Shown: piece after piece, positions 8,827-16,720 of the stretch
Position numbering within the stretch: position 1 is the stretch's first letter
Layout of the letters: each line of letters begins with the position of its first letter
Assembly (NCBI GenBank): GCA_022844585.1
Contig: JALHLM010000007.1
Span: 1-31,529, forward strand
DNA from: Pirellulales bacterium
GTDB lineage: Bacteria; Planctomycetota; Planctomycetia; Pirellulales; JALHLM01
Direction of reading: 5' to 3'
DNA: 31,529 bases
The notes under the pieces: model-generated
Seen by the model: only the letters and a program-made list of their open reading frames with translations
The model's database searches: none
What the model was told of the DNA's origin: nothing
Program-made: the position numbers and the translations under genes

Positions 8827-9211
8827 GACAAGCCCTGCCGTGGTGAGGATACCGTGACAATACTCAAGATTTTGACAGGCCCCGTGGCTGACGTCCAGCC
8901 GCAATTCGCAGTTCTGACGCTGTGTCCGAGTCATGTTACGGCGCGTGGTCGGCTGGGCCGTAACGTGCGTGGGCGGCAATGGCCAAACGACGTTTGCCCC
9001 ACCCGACCTTCGCGCACACTCGGCGATGGGCGCAGGGCGAAGCCCTCGGCTATGCCACTGGCCGCTGGGTTTGGCATTGGGCACATAGAACGTCGCCCTT
9101 AACAAGAGCAACTTGGCAGTTCATCGTCATCGATTGACGGGCGCCGCGTGACCGGGGCAATCGGCGCCGACGACGCCTTCGCGAACATGCAACCATATGT
9201 CGCGATACACC
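8827..9211. other. Non-coding interval between the methyltransferases and the PhnD-like gene
   Basis: 385 bp without a convincing gene. A frame runs through most of it on the minus strand in phase with the PhnD-like gene, but its translation lacks any protein-like pattern. The central part is packed with short inverted repeats (see the entry at 8935-9046). The promoter of the PhnD-like gene is presumably in the part nearest 8827; I see no convincing -35/-10 pair. Confidence 0.6.
8935..9046. repeat. Hairpin-rich intergenic repeat-like element
   Basis: Three perfect inverted repeats lie within 112 bp. The first is GTTACGGC/GCCGTAAC at 8935-8942 and 8957-8964 (8-bp arms, 14-nt loop). The second is CAAAC-GAC-GTTTG at 8984-8996. 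The third is AGGGC-GAA-GCCCT at 9034-9046. The density of small palindromes in a non-coding gap suggests a dispersed intergenic repeat. Multi-copy status cannot be tested within this window. Confidence 0.45.
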
Positions 9212-10747
9212 TCACCAAATGAGCAAGCCGATGCGAGCAAAATGGGCGAGCGTCGTGCCCAGTAGGCCCTGCAACTGCTCCGAATCAGCCTTCTCGGCGT
9301 CTCCGACGGCCCCTCGGAATAAGAACTCGGCCAATTGATCCCAGGCGTGCTCGCCGTCCAGCAGTGGCAAAACTTTCGCCATCCTCGGATCAGGCAGCGA
9401 TGCCATCTTGTGCGTCAGCGTGACAATTGGCCAGCCACGCTCTGCCTGATATCTAGCCACTGGACTGGCCAAGGGTTGCACGCCAGCCTGATGCGTTAGC
9501 ACAGATTGATTGAGCCGAAACTCAACGACCTCTTTCTCCATGATGAACCGCCCCAGCATTTCTCCTCGCAGCGCCGCGACCTCGTCGCCAGTCAGGGTAC
9601 GTCCGAGCCGCTCGCCAACTCGCTGGCATAATTGAGGAAATGGAATCGCTTGCGGATAGCACTCAGACAACGTGGTCAGCGCTACTTTGAGCGCTGGACG
9701 ATTGCTGGTCGCAGAAACGCCATGCACGGTCGTGAACCGCACCACCTGGCCGCTCGTCAGATCCGATGGCGATGCGGTCGATTGAGCCGATGAAGCCACG
9801 AGGAATCCCTCGACTTGCAGGCCGCTCACGTCTCGATCCAGCGCGACCTCACGGCGACACAACAGCGTACGGCGAAACGATTGCCCATTGAGAAAGTCGA
9901 GGTATTGCTCGCTACCGACTTCTCCGTGCTGTTGGCGCAGTTGTTGGAGCACGTCGGGCGCCACGTTCAGTTCGGCACGATCGGCGAACGTCACCTCGGT
10001 CAGGTACTGCAACCCTGCTGCTTCGGCGTCGCGGATGAAATCGTGAAAAAGCACCGGACGGTTGTCAGCTTCCAGGAACTCATGCATCAGCCCGCTATCG
10101 GACATCTGTGCGACCGTTCGCTTAAGATCGCGCAGCACCAACGCGTACGGACCATCCGCAGGCGTCGCCATGGCGGCCAGGAATTCGATCAGGCCTCGCA
10201 TCTGCCCGACGATTTCGCGGGGGTTATCTGTGTCGCGCACGTGGTACATCGCCATGCCCCGCAACATGCGCCGCAGGTGACCGCCGGGAAAAGCGTTGTA
10301 GCTGACGTAAGCAATCCCCTGGGGGGACAACATTTTGGCGCAGACGTCCAGCACCTTTGACTGGACGCTTTCAGGAATCCACGAGTAGAGGCCGTGGGCG
10401 ATGATAAAGTCAAACGTGCCGAACGTGCCGTCCAGATCGCGCAGGTCCAGTTGTTCGAGGCGCACGTTGTTCAGGCCAGCGGCGTTCGCTAGCGCCCGTG
10501 CGTCAGCAATCTGCGCGGATGAAAGATCGATCCCCACGAACTCAGCCTGAGGAAACGTGTAGGCCAGCGGGACCAGGTTCGCGCCCGCCGCGCAGCCCAA
10601 CTCCAATACGCGGCATCGTTCCACAGATTGCGGATGCATGCCGAACAGCCGGCCGAGCACAGCCATGCGATCAGGATGGGTGTAGTGATACGCCAGCCGG
10701 GGATAAGGGATCTGATCGTAGAACGTCGCGATATCGGCCTGTTGCAT
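9212..10747 (-). CDS. Class I SAM methyltransferase, protein-lysine-methyltransferase type (copy 1)
   Basis: A 511-residue protein. The N-terminal Rossmann-like methyltransferase domain shows SAM motif I VLELGCAAGANL (47-58), the acidic motif II GIDLS (72-76, Asp74) and the HGLYSW block (118-123). A YVSYNAFPGGH stretch leads into a regulatory domain of the MethyTransf_Reg family (about 210-330), and the last ~150 residues resemble the C-terminal winged-helix domain. This architecture is that of the rickettsial protein lysine methyltransferases PKMT1/2, which modify outer-membrane protein OmpB. A protein substrate is therefore plausible here but unproven. It starts 11 bp after the stop of its paralogue, with AAGGTGA as ribosome binding site, so the two form one operon. 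No signal peptide, so cytoplasmic. Family firm, substrate unknown. Confidence 0.85.
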   Translation of the reverse strand: MQQADIATFYDQIPYPRLAYHYTHPDRMAVLGRLFGMHPQSVERCRVLELGCAAGANLVPLAYTFPQAEFVGIDLSSAQIADARALANAAGLNNVRLEQLDLRDLDGTFGTFDFIIAHGLYSWIPESVQSKVLDVCAKMLSPQGIAYVSYNAFPGGHLRRMLRGMAMYHVRDTDNPREIVGQMRGLIEFLAAMATPADGPYALVLRDLKRTVAQMSDSGLMHEFLEADNRPVLFHDFIRDAEAAGLQYLTEVTFADRAELNVAPDVLQQLRQQHGEVGSEQYLDFLNGQSFRRTLLCRREVALDRDVSGLQVEGFLVASSAQSTASPSDLTSGQVVRFTTVHGVSATSNRPALKVALTTLSECYPQAIPFPQLCQRVGERLGRTLTGDEVAALRGEMLGRFIMEKEVVEFRLNQSVLTHQAGVQPLASPVARYQAERGWPIVTLTHKMASLPDPRMAKVLPLLDGEHAWDQLAEFLFRGAVGDAEKADSEQLQGLLGTTLAHFARIGLLIW

Positions 10748-10758
10748 CCCGAATCACC

Positions 10759-12351
10759 TTAACCAATCAGGAGCGCTTGTCGGGCAAAGTCTTGCAGAAA
10801 CACGTCCACTTGCTGCCGCAGCGCCGCGGCGATTTCCGATTTTCCGTCGATCGACCGCTTGTCCTGCGATGAGCCGACTTTGGCCGACAGAATATGGGGT
10901 AGTAGTGCTTGCACAATCTGCTCGCGATCGTGCCGACCGTCGAGCAGTTGCAAAGTCTGCCGCGCAAGCGGGTCGTTCAGTCGCACACGACGGTGAACCA
11001 TGGTGCTCACGTCCCAGCCACGGTCCGCTTCATATCGCGCCAAGTGACTCGCCAGCGGTCGGGCCGTCACTTCGTTGACGTACTTGGGCGCCCAAGTGCT
11101 TAATTCCACAGCGCCGGTCGAATACCAATCGAGCACCCATTGCGCAAGCTGCCCGGCATCCAGTTCGCTCAGCGAACTCCCGGCAGGCATGCTTGACGCT
11201 TCGTCGCGAATGGCCTTGAACAGCGTTGGCAACGAAATCGCTTGCGATCGACGGCGCGCCAGCTGCGCGAGCGCGACCTCAACGCCAGGCTCGGTAACTT
11301 CCAAAATGCCATAGGGCGTCCGAAATCGTCGCTGCCGTTGACTCTCAACGTCAATCGGCTCACGCGAATCGGACGAGGTCTCGGTCGACTCGAATTGAAT
11401 CTCAGGCACGACGTACAGATCGACGAGGCGCTCTGGGTTCAAATCACGATGGAGTTGTGCCGACTTGAGGCACAAGAGCGTCGAGCGAAAACTGCGGCCG
11501 TAGAGAAAATCGAGATACTGCTCGAACTGCAATAGATCATCGGCCGCGCGGATGCGTTCGAGCGCCTCGGGTGCGATGCCGGCCCCGCACATGGCCGGGA
11601 ATTCGGCTTCGCCGAGGTACTGCAGACCGTGTCGGTCAGCATGGGCCGCGAACTGGTGGAAATAGACCGGGTCGCTATCGGCTTCCAAATCGTCGTGCAA
11701 CAGCGAACCCGGCGGTTCGTCGAGCATGCGTTGGGTGTGCTCGACAACCGCCGTGCGGTAGGCCGAGCGCTTCTTGGGAATGCCGTCGTGGAGGAAGTGA
11801 ATCAACTCATTCATCCGCTGCGGCCATTGCCCAGGGTCCGCGGCCTGATTGTGATACAGGCCCATCTGGCGGACCATGTCGGCAACGTGGCCGCCCGGAT
11901 AAGTCTTGTAGCTGATGTAGGCGACACCCGTTTGCGCCAACACCGCGCCGCACAACGCCAGCAATTTGTCACGCGCGACGGGCGGAACCCAAGAGTATAG
12001 CCCATGCGCGATGACGTAATCGAAGCTTCCCAGTTCCGCGCCGAGATCCATCAAGTCGGCTGTGTGGAACTGAATGTTCTTCAGTCCCAGATCGTCGGTC
12101 ACTCGCTGCGCTTCGGCAATTTGATGGGCCGATAAGTCGACGCCGACGAATTGACTGGTCGGAAGTCCATGCGCCATCGGGATAAGATTGGCCCCGCTCG
12201 CACAACCCAATTCCAGCACGCGGCAGTTGTCGGCCGGCGCTACATTGAGAGCCATCAGCTTGGCCAGCGCCCCCAAGTGCGCCGGATGGGTGCGCGGAAA
12301 CGTCAGCCGCGGATAAGGAAAGTCGTTATAGCTGACCGTACGTTGCGTCAT
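10759..12351 (-). CDS. Class I SAM methyltransferase, protein-lysine-methyltransferase type (copy 2)
   Basis: 530 residues from the ATG at 12351. A further ATG at 12441 would add 30 residues (MRRREPASLP...) with no counterpart in the paralogue, whereas MTQRTVSYNDFPYPRL aligns well with the start of the downstream copy. SAM motif I is VLELGCASGANL (45-56). Motif II GVDLS, the HGLYSW block and ISYKTYPGGH all match the neighbour, as do the regulatory segment with QYLDFLYGRSFRSTLLC and the C-terminal region ending near LLDGRHDREQIVQALL. The two clearly arose by duplication but have diverged widely. They may act on different sites or substrates, or form a heteromer. First gene of the two-gene operon; 126 bp separates it from the DUF1501 gene upstream. 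Confidence 0.84.
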   Translation of the reverse strand: MTQRTVSYNDFPYPRLTFPRTHPAHLGALAKLMALNVAPADNCRVLELGCASGANLIPMAHGLPTSQFVGVDLSAHQIAEAQRVTDDLGLKNIQFHTADLMDLGAELGSFDYVIAHGLYSWVPPVARDKLLALCGAVLAQTGVAYISYKTYPGGHVADMVRQMGLYHNQAADPGQWPQRMNELIHFLHDGIPKKRSAYRTAVVEHTQRMLDEPPGSLLHDDLEADSDPVYFHQFAAHADRHGLQYLGEAEFPAMCGAGIAPEALERIRAADDLLQFEQYLDFLYGRSFRSTLLCLKSAQLHRDLNPERLVDLYVVPEIQFESTETSSDSREPIDVESQRQRRFRTPYGILEVTEPGVEVALAQLARRRSQAISLPTLFKAIRDEASSMPAGSSLSELDAGQLAQWVLDWYSTGAVELSTWAPKYVNEVTARPLASHLARYEADRGWDVSTMVHRRVRLNDPLARQTLQLLDGRHDREQIVQALLPHILSAKVGSSQDKRSIDGKSEIAAALRQQVDVFLQDFARQALLIG

Positions 12352-12477
12352 GGCACACGATCGAAGATGCTCGCCAACGGTTGCCGAAGGTTCCCAGTTA
12401 TAGCGTGAACGGGGCAACGACGCAGGCTCACGGCGCCGCAATCGCGCGGGAACATTGGTCAGCGGAAAAGTGAGAAA

Positions 12478-13869
12478 TCACTTGAGCACGGCCAAGATCG
12501 GGCCGTGTCCCTCTTCGACCAGGCGTACCGGACGACCCTGGACGGACACTTCCAGATGCCGGTGATCGAGGCCCATTTGCCGCAGGATCGTGGCATGGAG
12601 ATCGCTGTAATATTGAGGCTCCTCGACGGCCTTGTACCCGACGTCGTCCGTCGCGCCGTGGACCGTACCGCCTTGGACGCCGCCGCCGGCCAGCCAGGAC
12701 GAGTAGCCGCGAGGATTGTGATCACGCCCAGTCGTGTTTTGCGACCAGGGCGTGCGGCCGAATTCGCTGGTCCAGACGACTAGCGTTTCATCCAACATGC
12801 CGCGTTGCTTCAGATCACGTAACAGGCCTGCAATCGGTTGATCGGTCGCGCGGCAGAGCGGAGCGTGCGAATCGATATCGCCGTGCGCGTCCCACTCGCC
12901 ATTGCCGCCGCCGCCATGACAGATCTGGATGAAGCGCACGCCCTGTTCAGCGAGGCGGCGAGCTAGCAACAGTTGTTTGCCAAACCCATCCGTGGCATCC
13001 TGGCCGATGCCATACATCTCTTTGACGTGCGCCGGTTCGTTGGAGAAATCAACCAGTTGCGGCGCTGTCAATTGCATCCGCGCGGCCAGTTCATAGGCTT
13101 TGGCCCGCGCGGCGATGTTCGAGTTGATCGCGTATTGCTCGCGGAACTCCTGATTCATTTCGTAAAGCGCCTGCATCTGCCGCTCGCGCTCAAAGGCGTT
13201 GCTCCCTCGCGGCGGCTTCAAGTTCGGAATCGGCGTTTCACCTGGCTGAAACGGCGTCGCCGCCACGGTCGCGCCGAGGTATCCTCCGGTCAATTGCACC
13301 GGCGAAGAGGGCCGGCCGATGTTCACGAACATCGGCAGATTCTGGTTGGCGGTCCCTAATGCGTAGGAAACCCAACTCCCCAGCGTCGGGTGATCCAACT
13401 GCCGCCCGCGATGGCCGGTGCAAGTTTCGATGACGGCCGGAAAGTGATTCCCCTCGTGGCACCACATGGAGCGCACGACGGCGATATCGTCGATCATGCT
13501 GCCGACGTGTGGAAACCAATCGGACACCGGGATGCCCGATTCTCCGTAGCGCGTGAAGGTGCGCTGGCAGGGAATGACCGGCCGCTGCATTTCCGCCTGG
13601 TTGTCGCCAAACCCCACGGCGTCAATCAGCTTACCGGCCCACTTGTTGTCCTTAGGGTCGAACGTGTCGATGTGGCTTACGCCGCCGCACATGAACAAAA
13701 AGATGACCGACCGCGCCTTTACCGGAAAGCGCGCACCGACTTCCACCTGATGCAACTCGCCAGCTTCGGCCCAGAGCGCACCCATTGCGACGCCCAGAAA
13801 GCCGCCGCCGGCCCGATGGAGCAATTGACGCCGTGACAAGAGATCGCTCTTGGCGAGGTGGTGCTCCAT
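12478..13869 (-). CDS. DUF1501 protein, Tat-like signal (module A)
   Basis: A 463-residue DUF1501 protein of the alkaline-phosphatase/sulfatase-like superfamily. The N-terminus has SRRQLLHRAGGGFLGVAMGA, a twin-arginine-type signal, suggesting export in folded form. Family blocks include CGGVSHIDTFDPK, EGNHFPAVIETCTGHRGRQ, GVRFIQICHGGGGNGEWDAHGD and VVWTSEFGRTP followed by GRDHNPRGYSSWLAGGG; the Asp/His-rich blocks are candidate metal ligands. The activity of the family is not established. It begins 3 nt after the stop of the DUF1553 gene, and its ribosome binding site GAGG overlaps that stop, so the two are very likely translated together. Proteins of the two families are paired throughout planctomycete genomes. 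Confidence 0.92.
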   Translation of the reverse strand: MEHHLAKSDLLSRRQLLHRAGGGFLGVAMGALWAEAGELHQVEVGARFPVKARSVIFLFMCGGVSHIDTFDPKDNKWAGKLIDAVGFGDNQAEMQRPVIPCQRTFTRYGESGIPVSDWFPHVGSMIDDIAVVRSMWCHEGNHFPAVIETCTGHRGRQLDHPTLGSWVSYALGTANQNLPMFVNIGRPSSPVQLTGGYLGATVAATPFQPGETPIPNLKPPRGSNAFERERQMQALYEMNQEFREQYAINSNIAARAKAYELAARMQLTAPQLVDFSNEPAHVKEMYGIGQDATDGFGKQLLLARRLAEQGVRFIQICHGGGGNGEWDAHGDIDSHAPLCRATDQPIAGLLRDLKQRGMLDETLVVWTSEFGRTPWSQNTTGRDHNPRGYSSWLAGGGVQGGTVHGATDDVGYKAVEEPQYYSDLHATILRQMGLDHRHLEVSVQGRPVRLVEEGHGPILAVLK

Positions 13870-13872
13870 CGA

Positions 13873-16428
13873 TTACCTCACGTAGATGAATTCATCGAGA
13901 TTGAACAACAACCACGCCAGTCCTTTCAACTTCGCCGGATCATTTTTCAGATACGCTAACGCCCGTTCGCGTTCGCTGCCGGAAGGCTCGCGGGTGAGAG
14001 CCCAGCGGTAGCCGAGTTCGATAGCGGCCGCGAGATCGCCTTCGCTCTCTTTGACGAGCCGTTCCGCGAACATCGCGCAAGCGCGATCGACTTCGTCGCT
14101 GTTCATCATGAACAGCCCCTGCGTCGGGGTCACCGTCTGCGTGCGCTGCGGGCAAGGGGCGCGGCCGTCGTCGACGTCGAACGCTTGTAAGAAAGTCGGC
14201 ATCACGTCGCGGTTCGTCGAGTAGCCGCGGGTCAGGTACGCGGCGCGGCGATAGGTTTGCGTCGACGGTTCGTCATTCCGTCTGCCACGGCCGCGTCGTT
14301 GGCCGCCGCCGAGATCAAACGACGGGCCGCCCACGGAGGTATCCAAGGCGCCGGCAGCCGTGAAAATCGAATCCCAAATCGGCTCGGCTTCCAAACGCTG
14401 GAGCGGAAAATGCCAGAGCAGCGCGTTCGTGGGATCGGCCTGGAGATTCGCCGCGGCGATCGATGCATCGACTTCGGAAGCCCGACGATACGTATCCGAC
14501 GTGACGATCAGTCGATGCAACGCCTTCATGCGAAAGCCGCTTTGCACAAACTCCGCGGCCAGCCAATCGAGCAACTCCGGATGCGTTGGTTCGCCGCCGA
14601 GTTTGCCGAAATCGCTCGACGTGGCCTGCAACCCAGTGCCAAAATGCCACTGCCAAATCCGATTGACGGCCACGCGCGCGAAGAGCGGATTCTGCGGCGC
14701 GGTCAGCCAGTCGGAAAACGCTTCGAGCGGGCCTTCGCGAAAATCGGGATCCGCAGGCGCGAACGGCCAGCCCGGCGCGACTTCGTGATTCAACTCCGGC
14801 CGCTCCGGATCGCCGCTGGTGAGGATGTAGCTTTTCTCGGTCGCCCGTTTGGGATCGACTTCCACGGTCCAATACGCGGCCAGCCGGCCGCCTCTGCCGC
14901 CATCGCCGATGTCGGAGAGTTCACGCTGGAGATCGTCGTATTTCTTGCGGTCCTCGTCCGACATCACTTCCCGGATCTTGCCGGAATCGATCCGCAGAAT
15001 CGGAAAGTAATCGTCCGCGATCTTCTGTTGCGCGGCCGTACGTTCGCGCTCGGACCTACGAATCACGGCCTGTACATCGTCCGGCAACATCGCCACGCGT
15101 TCGTCGTACAGTTGCTTCTGGTACGGTCCCGTAAGCGCGTTGATCGCCGCCTGCACCGGAGCGCGTCGATCTGCCGCTGCCTGCGATGCGCGGCCGCTGG
15201 CCACGATCTCTTCCGCCGTCGCCAGCGTGATCTTGCGCGGCACGAGGGGATCGAAGAGCGCTTTCATCGCGTAGAAATCGCGCTGCGTGATCGGATCGAA
15301 CAGGTGGTCGTGGCACTTGGCGCAGCCGACCGTGAGTCCCATGAACGCGGTCGAAACAGTTTCCACGGCGTTCAACGCCAGTTCGCCGCTCTTCTGGCCG
15401 TCGCGAACCACGGCGCCGCGCGCGAGCAGTCCCAATGCAAAGATATCATCCGGCCGTGGTTCGGCCTTGGAGCGATAGCCGGTCGCCGACATTTGCGTCC
15501 GCTCGGTCGAACGATAGCCCGTCAACTGCGCGCGCACGAACTGATCGTAGGGCACGTCATCGTTCAGCGCATGAATTACCCAATCGCGCCAGAGATGAAT
15601 CCCCTGGGCCGCGATCATCCGCTCGTCAGCGTCGGCGTAGCGTAACACGTCGAGCCAATGACGTGCATAGCGCACGCCATGCTGCTCGCTGGCGAGCAAC
15701 TGATCGACGACTTTCTCGTACGCATCCGGCGAAGTGTCGTTTAAAAACGCCGCTTGTTCCGCCGGCGTCGGCGGAATGCCGACGAGGTCCAGATACACAC
15801 GCCGCAGCAACGCTGCTTTGCCGGCTGGTCCATTGGGGGTCAGCGCGCGAGAATGATGTTCCGCCGCGATGAACGCATCGATCGGATTAGAGGATTCAGA
15901 GACGACGGTGGGCAATTCGCCCCGCTCGACAGGCTTGAGCGCCCACAGCAATTCCGCCGCGGCTTCGATCGTGAGTCGCGCTGGCGGCGACTCGGTTGGG
16001 GACGTTTCGCGCGGATCGGGCGCGCCCATTTCCACCCACTTCTCGAAGTCGGCAATCTGCTCCGGCGCGAGCGGTCCCTTGGGCGGCATTTGGAATTCGG
16101 GGTTCGTCCACCGAATCGCCTCGATCAGCCGGCTTTGCGCTGGATCATTGGCAACCAGCACCGGCCCGCCAACGCCTCCGGCCGCGACGCCCTCGCGCGA
16201 ATCGAGCAATAGCCCGCCGCGGACCTTGATCGCCTTCGAGGAATGGCAATTGAAGCAATGCGCCGCCAACACAGGCTGGATGCGTTGCTCGAAAAACGCG
16301 ACCCCCTCGGCCGTCGCACTTGGACGCGCGTCTCCGATGACGGCCACCGCATCATCGCCGTTTGCATGGCGCGAGCTGGCCGCCGATAGCGTCAGCGACA
16401 GCAAGGCGATCGTGAAAGGAATGCGCAT
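13873..16428 (-). CDS. Planctomycete cytochrome-like DUF1549/DUF1553 protein (module A)
   Basis: 851 residues from the start at 16428, chosen because MRIPFTIALLSLTLSAAS is a signal peptide; the frame is open to 16581, but the extra 51 residues would precede it. Domain order: PSCyt1 with the haem-type motif CFNCH (Cys58, Cys61, His62), then PSCyt2/DUF1549 with LLRRVYLDLVGIPPTP and ARHWLDVLRYAD, then a second CxxCH in CAKCHDHLFDP, and PSD1/DUF1553 at the C-terminus with NRIWQWHFGTGL, HPELLDWLAAEFVQSGF and QGLFMMNSDEV. The two CxxCH motifs imply covalent c-type haem and a periplasmic redox role, but the substrate is unknown. First gene of module A. Compared with the module B homologue it is about 170 residues shorter and lacks the extra mid-protein domain. 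Confidence 0.92.
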   Translation of the reverse strand: MRIPFTIALLSLTLSAASSRHANGDDAVAVIGDARPSATAEGVAFFEQRIQPVLAAHCFNCHSSKAIKVRGGLLLDSREGVAAGGVGGPVLVANDPAQSRLIEAIRWTNPEFQMPPKGPLAPEQIADFEKWVEMGAPDPRETSPTESPPARLTIEAAAELLWALKPVERGELPTVVSESSNPIDAFIAAEHHSRALTPNGPAGKAALLRRVYLDLVGIPPTPAEQAAFLNDTSPDAYEKVVDQLLASEQHGVRYARHWLDVLRYADADERMIAAQGIHLWRDWVIHALNDDVPYDQFVRAQLTGYRSTERTQMSATGYRSKAEPRPDDIFALGLLARGAVVRDGQKSGELALNAVETVSTAFMGLTVGCAKCHDHLFDPITQRDFYAMKALFDPLVPRKITLATAEEIVASGRASQAAADRRAPVQAAINALTGPYQKQLYDERVAMLPDDVQAVIRRSERERTAAQQKIADDYFPILRIDSGKIREVMSDEDRKKYDDLQRELSDIGDGGRGGRLAAYWTVEVDPKRATEKSYILTSGDPERPELNHEVAPGWPFAPADPDFREGPLEAFSDWLTAPQNPLFARVAVNRIWQWHFGTGLQATSSDFGKLGGEPTHPELLDWLAAEFVQSGFRMKALHRLIVTSDTYRRASEVDASIAAANLQADPTNALLWHFPLQRLEAEPIWDSIFTAAGALDTSVGGPSFDLGGGQRRGRGRRNDEPSTQTYRRAAYLTRGYSTNRDVMPTFLQAFDVDDGRAPCPQRTQTVTPTQGLFMMNSDEVDRACAMFAERLVKESEGDLAAAIELGYRWALTREPSGSERERALAYLKNDPAKLKGLAWLLFNLDEFIYVR

Positions 16429-16720
16429 AGCTGCGGCCCGAGTTGCGGCATTGCTGGAGGTTGCGATCGCCACGGCTACTCCCCGAGTCGATCTTACCGC
16501 GACTAAGGTCGGAATTCCACCCGAGCGGAGACGCCGTAAGCTTGCCCTGGACGGGCGTTTCGGCCATTGATCCGTTGCCACGGTGCAAATGCATAGTACT
16601 TTACTCGTCTCGCTCGTCTAAGGGTGACGAACTCTGCCGTGTCGCGGCCGTACAGTCCTGTTGGTGAGCTCGTTCGACGTGCGTCAAATAAATGCATCGC
16701 CTTATTTTGCGGAGATTCTT
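16429..16720. promoter_or_regulatory. Divergent promoter region of module A and the HEAT-repeat gene
   Basis: 292 bp between two genes transcribed away from each other, so it must carry both promoters. I see no strong consensus -35/-10 pair. The part next to the module A start shows no Shine-Dalgarno, whereas the HEAT-repeat side has GGAG at 16711-16714. No other structure stands out. Confidence 0.4.
16711..16714 (+). promoter_or_regulatory. Ribosome binding site deciding the HEAT-repeat gene start
   Basis: GGAG followed by six bases and the ATG at 16721. It favours this start over the in-frame TTG at 16661, and the chosen start places the signal peptide at the N-terminus. Confidence 0.65.

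Noticed and set aside
8827..9111. N-terminal extension of the PhnD-like protein
   Set aside because: It would place a signal peptide 95 residues inside the protein, and the DNA is hairpin-rich intergenic repeat.
14257..15645. 462-codon plus-strand open frame within the module A DUF1553 gene
   Set aside because: It is fully inside a well-supported gene on the other strand, is very Arg-rich, and has no recognisable motif.
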